Shown one piece after another: positions 1 to 5,922 of a stretch of 7,543 nucleotides of DNA. This stretch comes from Planctomycetia bacterium (GTDB taxonomy: Bacteria > Planctomycetota > Phycisphaerae > Phycisphaerales > SM1A02), in assembly GCA_005799475.1 (NCBI GenBank), contig SYGQ01000065.1, forward strand, positions 1 through 7,543, written 5' to 3'. Numbering within the stretch: the first letter of the stretch is position 1; each line of letters starts with the position of its first letter. The translations under genes and the position numbers were made by a program. A model generated the notes under the pieces. That model saw nothing but the letters and a program-made list of their open reading frames with translations, ran no database searches and had not been told where the DNA came from.

Positions 1-246
1 GGCGCGCTCGGCGCTGTCGGATGGGAAGGCGACCTCGATATGGCCATCGCACTACGGACGATCGTCGTGCCGACCGCTGAAACGGCGCACGCGGCGGGTT
101 CACCAAGGCTCTGGGAGTTCCACCTTCAAGCCGGTGCAGGCGTCGTCCTCGACAGCGACCCAGCGCGCGAGCACGCTGAGACGGTCAACAAGGCGGCTGC
201 GCTTGGTCGAGCCATCGACCTTGCCGAACACGCCTTCGTCCGCTGA
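1..246 (+). CDS. Anthranilate synthase / aminodeoxychorismate synthase component I (TrpE/PabB family), C-terminal fragment
   Basis: The reading frame is open from the first base to a TGA at 244-246, giving the last 81 residues of a protein that starts outside the window. Two blocks match the C-terminal end of the chorismate-binding fold: a GDLDMAIALRT segment (residues 10-20 of the fragment) and AGAGVVLDSDP followed by AETVNKA (about residues 45-67). In this family the Glu of the last block lies in the Mg-chorismate site. Such enzymes aminate chorismate, using ammonia from a glutamine amidotransferase partner, to make anthranilate (tryptophan) or aminodeoxychorismate (folate). The loop between the blocks (about residues 21-43) is longer than I would expect. 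The visible part does not separate TrpE from PabB, so no symbol is given. The first ATG inside the window (40) is internal to the domain and is not the start. Confidence 0.82.
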   Translation, partial: GALGAVGWEGDLDMAIALRTIVVPTAETAHAAGSPRLWEFHLQAGAGVVLDSDPAREHAETVNKAAALGRAIDLAEHAFVR

Positions 247-278
247 TCGGTGGGTCCCTCCCAGCGTGCGTCAGCGCG

Positions 279-293
279 TCGCAACGCTTGCGA
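279..293. terminator. Short perfect hairpin between convergent genes, possible bidirectional terminator
   Basis: TCGCAA and TTGCGA form a perfect 6-bp stem around a CGC loop. It lies 32 bases after the stop of the trpE/pabB-like gene and 5 bases beyond the stop of the minus-strand zinc-ribbon gene, where a shared terminator would be expected. There is no T-run on either side, so intrinsic termination is uncertain. It could also be an mRNA 3'-end stabiliser. Confidence 0.35.
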
Positions 294-298
294 TCACA

Positions 299-1243
299 CT
301 ACGGGTCGTCGTCGGCGAATGGAATCACATCGCCGAGATCGGTCGGAACCCCCGGCTCGCGCACGGGAGCGGGTCTCTGCCGCGGCGCCCGCGGCATGGT
401 CGGGGCTTCGTCGCGCAAGAGGGAGTCGGCGATGCGCATCTGCGCGGCGATCCCGAGGCCTCGGCGACAGGCAATGACACCGGCCACGCCTGCCGCGCAT
501 CCGAGAAGCGCGACGAGGGTGAGGCCGGTCAAGACCCACGGAGGCATCGATCCCGCAGCGATCACACTGATGATGGACGCGCCAAACGCCACGCTCAAGG
601 TGACGGGTGCCACGAGTGTCGCCAGCCATGCGCCCGCCCACCAGAGAGGAAGCGCGCGCGGGTCGTGCTGGCGCACGATCGACGCCGCGAATCGGGCGAT
701 CTCGAAAGTCGCGAGGCCATCGAGGCTGACCCACACGATTCGGAGTACGGCCAACACGACGACCGTCGCCGGGTCAGCAGGCACGAGGCTCGCAAGGAAT
801 GTCAGCGCGGCGCCGATGCCACTCACGATCGCTTCGGCAAAGGCAACCCGAAGGAGGGTCCCCTTGACCGGGCTCACCCGAGGGTCGCCTTCGAGCGAGA
901 GACGCGAGAGCCTGTCGAGCACGATGAGGCGCCAGAGCGCCACGATTGCGAGGGCCACCCACCCCACCTGCCCCACGATCGGGAGGTATGTGAGGCCGCC
1001 CCAGAGGATGAGCGTGCCGAGGGTGGCCACGCGGAGGTCGCTCAGGAGTTCGGCCTCACGCGAGATGAGGTTGGTCGCGGACCAGCGTGGCGCGAAAACG
1101 GAACGGCGTTTTGGCGTTCCGCACTCTGGGCAGGCATCACTTTGGATGCCCCGAAGCGGGTACCCGCAATGGTGGCACTCGAGGGCCTCCGGGCTAGGGA
1201 TCACAATCGGCCTCTTGGCTGACGAGCTCCCGCTGGGCGGCAC
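299..1243 (-). CDS. Zinc-ribbon multi-pass membrane protein of unknown function
   Basis: The 314-residue product begins with a soluble segment carrying a four-cysteine zinc ribbon: Cys23 and Cys26 in CHHCGYPLRG, then Cys38 and Cys41 in CPECG. Hydrophobic stretches follow at about 72-88, 92-109, 133-154, 158-178, 200-226 and 235-258, so five or six membrane helices are likely. The protein ends in a hydrophilic tail (about 260-314) rich in Pro and Arg with an acidic DDDP end. Ribbons of the CGYxLRG...CPECG type in front of membrane helices are frequent in planctomycete genomes, usually without known function. The chosen start is a GTG at 1243-1241. A second in-frame GTG at 1204-1202, preceded by AAGAGG six bases upstream, would give 301 residues and still keep the whole ribbon. 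The gene is divergent from the S41 protease and convergent with trpE/pabB. The zinc ribbon and helices show that this strand is the coding one. I cannot assign a function. Confidence 0.8.
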   Translation of the reverse strand: MPPSGSSSAKRPIVIPSPEALECHHCGYPLRGIQSDACPECGTPKRRSVFAPRWSATNLISREAELLSDLRVATLGTLILWGGLTYLPIVGQVGWVALAIVALWRLIVLDRLSRLSLEGDPRVSPVKGTLLRVAFAEAIVSGIGAALTFLASLVPADPATVVVLAVLRIVWVSLDGLATFEIARFAASIVRQHDPRALPLWWAGAWLATLVAPVTLSVAFGASIISVIAAGSMPPWVLTGLTLVALLGCAAGVAGVIACRRGLGIAAQMRIADSLLRDEAPTMPRAPRQRPAPVREPGVPTDLGDVIPFADDDP

Positions 1244-1261
1244 TCGGCACCACTCCGAGTG
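1241..1261. repeat. Inverted repeat over the start codon of the zinc-ribbon gene
   Basis: CACTCGG and CCGAGTG form a perfect 7-bp dyad around a 7-base centre (CACCACT). The left arm contains the complement of the GTG start codon at 1243-1241. On the minus-strand mRNA the start codon would therefore be paired at the base of a hairpin, with a weak GGAG also inside the structure. It may be a protein-binding operator in this divergent intergenic region, an mRNA structure limiting initiation, or part of an untranslated leader if the GTG at 1204 is the true start. Confidence 0.45.
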
Positions 1262-1288
1262 AATTCGGTCGCCGTGACCGCGCCGTGG

Positions 1289-1319
1289 TTGAACTCGCCC
1301 ATCGGGATCCCACTATAAA
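1289..1319 (+). promoter_or_regulatory. Candidate sigma70-like promoter for the S41 protease gene
   Basis: TTGAAC (1289-1294) and TATAAA (1314-1319) resemble -35 and -10 boxes, but the 19-base spacer is longer than the ideal 17. A start site near 1326 would leave a leader of roughly 30 bases before the ATG at 1358. The same AT-rich patch read on the other strand gives TATAGT (1317-1312), so it might also serve the divergent zinc-ribbon gene, though no convincing -35 box goes with it. Confidence 0.4.
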
Positions 1320-1357
1320 GTCAACCGTTGATCCAGTCGAAAGGATTCCCTCTACCC

Positions 1358-3718
1358 ATGACCAACCGATCTCGCCGCGCGTGGATGTTCGTCGCCCTGC
1401 TTCTGGCTTCCTGGGCCGTGGCCCCCGACGCCGCCTTCGCGTTGCAGCGCGCCACAGATGCGCCCGTCCAGGCCGCGGCCCCTGTAACCGACACCACTTC
1501 GTGGAGCGCGGCCCTATGGCAGGCCGCGCTTGCCGACGATGTGGCGCGCGTCGATGTCCTGCTCAAGGAAGTGCCCCAAGGCAACAGCGATGCGGCCAAG
1601 CGGCTCATGGCTCAGGTCGCGCAGTACCGCGCCCACCGCGCGCTCGACGAGCAGGACCGGATCGCGCAGATTCAGAAGCGAGAGAAGGATCTTGCGGGTG
1701 CCATGGCCTCGCACGACATCACGGCCGCGCTGGTGCACGCGGTCAACATGAAGTTCCTCATGACGCCCGACCAGTGGCGTCTGTGGCTCAGAGGCAGCGA
1801 CGGGATCGCGCTCGAAGCGATGGCAGATCAGGAACTCGAGAAGGCCCTCGCGGCGCACGATCTCCTCTTGGGGCAAGAGCTCCTCTTCCGACACAAGGCG
1901 CTCCACGACGGGATTGACACGGACACCTTCAAGGCACTCGATGGCGCGCTCGACGATCTCAACAAGCAGGTCACACTGATCGCCGAGTACGCGCCGCGTG
2001 AGCTCCACCGGATGCGAGCGTCGCAGGTCGAACGGCTCGAGCGCCTCGCCCGTGCCGAGGGACGCGCCTTCCCCAAGGACGACGAGGAGTTTCCGCCCTA
2101 CAACGAACTCTTCGCCAACGACTGGAAGGAACGGATCGACGGGATCACCCCACGGCTCGTTCGCGACGGGCTCAAGTTGGCGGCCAGCGAACATGTCACC
2201 GCGGCCGGATGGAAGCCGCTGATGCTCGGCGGGCTCGCCGCGCTTGATGCGCTGCTTGCGACGCCACAATTGGCCGAGAATTTTCAAGCGATGAGCGACC
2301 CGGCGCGGGTGGCCGCGCTCCGAGAAGTTGTCGCCGGAACGCGCGCCCAAGTCGAGCAACTTCCCTCGGAGAAGGTCGGTCCTGCATCATTTCGGAGCGT
2401 GATGAATGACATTCTCAGCGCCAATGCGGCGACGGTGGAACTCCCCGAAGAGGTCATCCTCAAGGAGTTTGGTGAAGGGGCGACCACGCAACTCTCCAAG
2501 GAGTACGAGGACGACTACTCGGAGATCATTTGGCCTGACAACTTGCGTCGATTCAAGCAGTCGATCGAAGGGAACTTCGTCGGCGTGGGCATTCTCATTC
2601 GGCATAACGACAAGCGTGAGTTGATCATCGTGAATCCGCTCGAGGGTTCACCCGCCTCGCGCGCTGGGATCCGTCCGAGCGACAAGTGCATCGCGGTCGA
2701 TGATCAGTCCACCGTGGGATGGACGCTCAATCGTGCGGTCGACAACATCACCGGTCCCGTGGGCAAGCCGGTCAAGTTGACTGTCAAGCGTGACGGCGTC
2801 GAGAAGCCACTCGACTTCACACTCAAGCGCGAGTCGATCAAGATGCGTTCGGTGAACGGGTGGTGGAAGCGCGGGTTCGACACAAAGGGTCGTCCACAGT
2901 GGGATTGGTGGCTCGATCCCGAGGCCGGGATCGGCTATGTCCGGCTCACATCATTCAACGAGGATTCGTTCAGCGATTTCATGGATGCCATTCGGCAGAT
3001 GAAGCGCGAGCACGCGCTCAATGGACTCGTACTCGATATCCGGGGGAATCCGGGCGGTCTCTTGAAGAGCGCGGTCTCCTTTGCGAACCTGTTCGTCGAA
3101 GAGGGGCAACTCGTCAGCGTTCAGGATCGCGATGGCAACACCATGGGATCGTTCGCCGCCGAGCGCGTGCGCGCAAGCCTCGCGGGCTTGCCGCTCGTTG
3201 TCCTCGTGAACGGTCAGAGCGCCAGCGCGAGCGAGATTCTTTCGGGTTCGCTGCAAGCGCACGGCGCGGGCGTTGTGCTTGGCGATCGAAGCTTCGGGAA
3301 GGGGTCCGTGCAGACGGTCCAACCGATCCAAGATGCCGCGAGCGAAGCGGCCGTGAAGGTGACCACCCAATACTATGTTTTGCCGCCGCTGCCCGGACAG
3401 GAGCGCGGTCGGCTCGTGCACCGCCGCGCGGCGAGCGATGATTGGGGGGTGAACCCCGACCTCACGCTCAAGATGACGCCGCCGCAAATGGAAAAGAGTG
3501 CCGAGACGCGCCTCGCGCTCGACCAACTCGACGAAGCGCAGGGCGGATTGGCGACGGTTGACATGCGTCCGGATGTCCGCGACCTCATTGAGAAGCGAAT
3601 CGACCCCCAACTTGAGATGGCGCTCCTCCTCTTGCAGGGGCGGGTTGCTGGCGAAGCCGAGCGGTCGCACCTCGCGGTCGATGTCGACGCGGCCAAGGAA
3701 AAGACGCGCCCGCAGTAG
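1358..3718 (+). CDS. Exported S41 family peptidase (C-terminal processing protease type) with PDZ domain
   Basis: The product is 786 residues from this ATG. It opens with a signal peptide: Arg-rich start, hydrophobic core at about 10-22, likely cleavage after the AFA at 26-28. There is no lipobox Cys, so it is probably periplasmic. Residues about 30-370 form a charged, mostly helical region I do not recognise. A PDZ domain follows at about 405-495 (GVGILI, then GSPASRAGIRP), and the S41 core lies at about 521-680. The core includes LDIRGNPGG, the nucleophile block NGQSASASEI (Ser623) and SFGKG (Lys648), 25 residues apart as in Prc/CtpA Ser-Lys dyads. A Trp-rich stretch (about 501-518) links PDZ and core. 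The family trims or degrades envelope proteins from the C-terminus; the substrate here is unknown. A TTG at 1328 would add 10 residues ahead of the signal peptide and is less likely. Translation signals are weak: AAAGGA ends 12 bases before the ATG. Confidence 0.9.
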   Translation: MTNRSRRAWMFVALLLASWAVAPDAAFALQRATDAPVQAAAPVTDTTSWSAALWQAALADDVARVDVLLKEVPQGNSDAAKRLMAQVAQYRAHRALDEQDRIAQIQKREKDLAGAMASHDITAALVHAVNMKFLMTPDQWRLWLRGSDGIALEAMADQELEKALAAHDLLLGQELLFRHKALHDGIDTDTFKALDGALDDLNKQVTLIAEYAPRELHRMRASQVERLERLARAEGRAFPKDDEEFPPYNELFANDWKERIDGITPRLVRDGLKLAASEHVTAAGWKPLMLGGLAALDALLATPQLAENFQAMSDPARVAALREVVAGTRAQVEQLPSEKVGPASFRSVMNDILSANAATVELPEEVILKEFGEGATTQLSKEYEDDYSEIIWPDNLRRFKQSIEGNFVGVGILIRHNDKRELIIVNPLEGSPASRAGIRPSDKCIAVDDQSTVGWTLNRAVDNITGPVGKPVKLTVKRDGVEKPLDFTLKRESIKMRSVNGWWKRGFDTKGRPQWDWWLDPEAGIGYVRLTSFNEDSFSDFMDAIRQMKREHALNGLVLDIRGNPGGLLKSAVSFANLFVEEGQLVSVQDRDGNTMGSFAAERVRASLAGLPLVVLVNGQSASASEILSGSLQAHGAGVVLGDRSFGKGSVQTVQPIQDAASEAAVKVTTQYYVLPPLPGQERGRLVHRRAASDDWGVNPDLTLKMTPPQMEKSAETRLALDQLDEAQGGLATVDMRPDVRDLIEKRIDPQLEMALLLLQGRVAGEAERSHLAVDVDAAKEKTRPQ

Positions 3719-3722
3719 AGGA

Positions 3723-3739
3723 AGCAACGGGTCGTTGCT
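3723..3739. repeat. Perfect inverted repeat after the protease gene, overlapping the pdh -35 box
   Basis: AGCAACG and CGTTGCT form a 7-bp perfect stem around a GGT loop, starting five bases after the protease stop codon. No T-run follows, so it is not a classical intrinsic terminator, although it may still mark the end of the protease mRNA. Its right arm contains most of the -35 box of the candidate pdh promoter (3735-3740), so it could equally be an operator where a bound regulator would block RNA polymerase. Confidence 0.5.
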
Positions 3740-3763
3740 CGCTGGCTCGGAAACCTCTATAAC
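3735..3763 (+). promoter_or_regulatory. Candidate sigma70-like promoter of the pdhABC operon
   Basis: TTGCTC (3735-3740) and TATAAC (3758-3763) are separated by an ideal 17 bases. A start site near 3770 would leave a leader of only about 18 bases before the pdhA ATG, with no clear Shine-Dalgarno in it. The position, in the 69-base gap between the protease and pdhA, suggests that the operon has its own promoter rather than depending on read-through. Confidence 0.6.
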
Positions 3764-3787
3764 TAGGGGGCTCTGGACCGTCCTGCC

Positions 3788-4918
3788 ATGACTTCGACCC
3801 ACAACGCTCCCGCAACAACAACCGGGAGCGAACTGCCGGCTGTGGCCACGGAACTGGCTCGATCTTGGCTGCGCCGGATGCTTCTGATCCGGGAGTTCGA
3901 AAACCGGTGCGCTCAGGCATATCAGGATCGAAAGATCGGCGGTTTCTGCCATGTCTATAACGGGCAGGAGGCGGTCGCCGTCGGGTGCACCGCGGCGGTT
4001 GGAGCGGCGGATCCCATCGTGACCGCGTACCGCGATCATGGGCATGCGCTTGCCCGGGGGATGGACCCAAGGCACTGTATGGCGGAGATGTTTGGCAGGG
4101 TCGGCGGGTGCGCCAAGGGCAAGGGTGGCTCGATGCACATGTTCGACCGCGCGAACAACCTCTTCGGCGGCCACGGGATTGTTGGCGCACAGATCCCGCT
4201 GGGCGTCGGTCTCGCCTTCGGGACCAAGTACGAGGACGAAGTGATCAACGGCGGAAAGTCTTCCCGCGTGACCCTTGCCTTTCTCGGCGACGGCGCGCTC
4301 AATCAGGGGTCCTTTCACGAGGCCATGAATCTCGCCGGGCTCTTCGACCTGCCCGTCATCGTCATCTGCGAGAACAACGGCTATTCGATGGGCACCGCGA
4401 TCTCCCGCGGCACGACGATGGGCCACGACATTTCCGCGAAGGCGCTCGCGTACGGCATCGAGTCGGCGGTCATCGACGGCATGGATGTCATCGGGGTCTA
4501 TGGCGCCATGAAGCAGATCGCGGATTCGGTCCGCGCCTCGTGCCGCCCAGCGTTCGTTGACATGCGCACCTATCGATTCAAGGGGCACTCCATGAGCGAC
4601 CCGCGCAAGTACCGCACGCGCGAGGAAGAAGAGCGATTCGAAAAGGAAGACCCGATTGGCCGACTGAAGTCGAGCCTCGAGGCGCATGGAGTGAACGATG
4701 ACGACTTCAAGGCGATGCAGCGTGAGGTTCGCGCGCAGGTCAGAGACGCCGTCGCGTGGGCGGAACGGTCCCCGGTGACGCCGAGCGCTGAGCTTTATCG
4801 CGATGTCTTCATCGAGCGGTGGGGGCCCTACACAGGGTCGAGCCAGCCCGAGATGCTTGGGGGCAGTGAAACCGTCGCCGATTTCACGGCGATCGATCCG
4901 GAGGGAGACCTCCTGTGA
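3788..4918 (+). CDS. pdhA: Pyruvate dehydrogenase E1 component, alpha subunit
   Basis: This 376-residue protein is the thiamine-diphosphate-binding half of the E1 heterotetramer that decarboxylates pyruvate and passes the acetyl group to lipoyl-E2. Seen in the sequence: the thiamine diphosphate/Mg motif from GDG (167-169) to ENN (195-197), the FGGHGIVGAQIPLGVG segment (126-141), and the substrate-loop block GHSMSDP (266-272) followed by YRTREE. That last block is characteristic of pyruvate rather than branched-chain dehydrogenases. The first 20 residues are low-complexity Thr/Ala, and the fold starts near ELARSW (22-27). After the usual family end near ELYRDVF (335-341) there are about 35 extra residues. 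The ATG lies 24 bases after the -10 box with no good Shine-Dalgarno. The last codons overlap the pdhB start by four bases (GTGA). It is the first gene of the operon. Confidence 0.96.
   Translation: MTSTHNAPATTTGSELPAVATELARSWLRRMLLIREFENRCAQAYQDRKIGGFCHVYNGQEAVAVGCTAAVGAADPIVTAYRDHGHALARGMDPRHCMAEMFGRVGGCAKGKGGSMHMFDRANNLFGGHGIVGAQIPLGVGLAFGTKYEDEVINGGKSSRVTLAFLGDGALNQGSFHEAMNLAGLFDLPVIVICENNGYSMGTAISRGTTMGHDISAKALAYGIESAVIDGMDVIGVYGAMKQIADSVRASCRPAFVDMRTYRFKGHSMSDPRKYRTREEEERFEKEDPIGRLKSSLEAHGVNDDDFKAMQREVRAQVRDAVAWAERSPVTPSAELYRDVFIERWGPYTGSSQPEMLGGSETVADFTAIDPEGDLL
4900..4917 (+). promoter_or_regulatory. pdhB ribosome-binding site enclosed in a GNRA-loop hairpin
   Basis: GGAGG (4900-4904) is the strongest Shine-Dalgarno in the window and lies 10 bases before the pdhB GTG (4915). 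It is perfectly complementary to CCTCC (4909-4913), with GAGA (4905-4908) between them. The RNA can therefore fold into a 5-bp GC-rich hairpin with a GNRA-type tetraloop that hides the ribosome-binding site. Ribosomes finishing pdhA (stop at 4916-4918) would open it. This supports the GTG as the true start and suggests translational coupling. The pairing is seen directly; the regulatory role is inferred. Confidence 0.6.
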
Positions 4919-5904
4919 CGGCTGTGCGCGAAATCGAGTTCCGCGACGCGATTCGCGAGGCGATGAGCGAAGAGATGCGACGCGATCCGCGCGTCATGCT
5001 CCTTGGCGAAGAGGTCGCGCAGTACAACGGCGCGTACAAAGTCAGTCGCGGCATGCTCGATGAGTTCGGGGCGCGGCGCGTCATTGACACGCCAATCAGC
5101 GAGTCGGGATTTGCGGGAATGGCCATCGGTGCGGCGATGCTCGGACTCCGACCCATCGTCGAGTTCATGTCGTGGTCGTTCAGCCTCGTGGCCGCCGATC
5201 CGATCCTCAACAACGCGCCGAAGATGCTTTACATGTCGGGTGGGCAGTTCGGCTGTCCGATTGTGTTTCGGGGCAACGACGGTGCCGGCGGCCAACTTGG
5301 CTCCACGCACTCATGGTGCGTCGAAGGCCTGTACTCGAATGTCCCGGGACTCAAAATGGCGATCCCATCGAACCCTCACGACGCCAAGGGACTCATGAAG
5401 ACTGCGATTCGCGACAACGATCCCGTGTTCTTCCTCGAGAGCGAACGATTGCTCTCGAACAAGGGCGAAGTGCCCGAGGCGGAGTACTTGATTCCCTTCG
5501 GGCAGGCGCGTGTGGCAAGAGCCGGCACCGATTGCACGATCGTCGCATTCGGAAGGCCAGTGCTCTTGGCGCTGGAAGCGGCGCAGTCCTTGGCGAGTGA
5601 GGGGGTTTCGTGCGAGGTGCTCGACATGCGCACGATCCGCCCGCTCGACGCGGGGGCCATCGTCAGGAGCGTGCGCCGGACTGGTGCGTGCGTCGTCGTC
5701 GATCAGTCGTGGTCGTTTGGAAGCCCCGGCAGCGAGGTCGCCTCGCTCGTGCATCGCGAATGCTTCGACGACCTCGATAACCATGTGCACCGCGTGCACT
5801 CGGCCGATGTGCCCACGCCGTACGCGCAAGATCTCGAGCAGGAGTATCTTCCCAATCCGCGGCGGATCTGTGAGGCTGTGCGCAGCTGCCTTTACAGAGC
5901 CTGA
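4915..5904 (+). CDS. pdhB: Pyruvate dehydrogenase E1 component, beta subunit
   Basis: This 329-residue protein has the normal length for E1-beta without an added lipoyl domain. It pairs with PdhA to form the active sites. Visible family marks: GEEVAQYNGAYKVS (31-44), DTPISESGFAGMAIGAA (58-74) with Glu63 at the position that activates thiamine diphosphate, and the phosphate-loop region around STHSWCVEGLY (130-140), where His132 matches the family His. The C-terminal transketolase-like domain has VLDMRTIRPLD (235-245) and ends in a block around 297-313 with VPTPYAQDLE. The GTG start at 4915 gives an N-terminus (EIEFRDAIREAM) that aligns with the family start. It overlaps the pdhA stop in a GTGA arrangement, preceded by a Shine-Dalgarno held in a hairpin. 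The phosphate-loop segment around NDGAGGQLGS (121-130) departs from the commoner NGAAAGVAAQ pattern, a mild variation. Confidence 0.95.
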   Translation: MTAVREIEFRDAIREAMSEEMRRDPRVMLLGEEVAQYNGAYKVSRGMLDEFGARRVIDTPISESGFAGMAIGAAMLGLRPIVEFMSWSFSLVAADPILNNAPKMLYMSGGQFGCPIVFRGNDGAGGQLGSTHSWCVEGLYSNVPGLKMAIPSNPHDAKGLMKTAIRDNDPVFFLESERLLSNKGEVPEAEYLIPFGQARVARAGTDCTIVAFGRPVLLALEAAQSLASEGVSCEVLDMRTIRPLDAGAIVRSVRRTGACVVVDQSWSFGSPGSEVASLVHRECFDDLDNHVHRVHSADVPTPYAQDLEQEYLPNPRRICEAVRSCLYRA

Positions 5905-5922
5905 CCCAGCAGCGATCCCGCC

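Noticed and set aside
134..1222. Long plus-strand open frame (362 codons) over the zinc-ribbon gene
   Set aside because: Its translation is rich in Arg, Glu, His and Asp with no domain. The minus strand of the same DNA gives a coherent zinc ribbon plus membrane helices, so this is a GC-rich shadow.
288..1262. Second plus-strand open frame (324 codons) over the same gene
   Set aside because: Arg/Ser/Ala/Thr-rich translation without motifs; a shadow of the minus-strand gene.
1514..2359. Minus-strand open frame of 281 codons inside the protease gene
   Set aside because: Antisense shadow with no recognisable domain. It lies under the unrecognised N-terminal region of the protease, but that region is continuous in frame with a signal peptide and PDZ domain.
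2951..4687. Very long minus-strand open frame (578 codons) spanning the protease end and pdhA
   Set aside because: It lies antisense to two genes with clear catalytic motifs and crosses the promoter gap between them. Its composition (Arg, Leu, Val, His) is typical of antisense GC-rich sequence.
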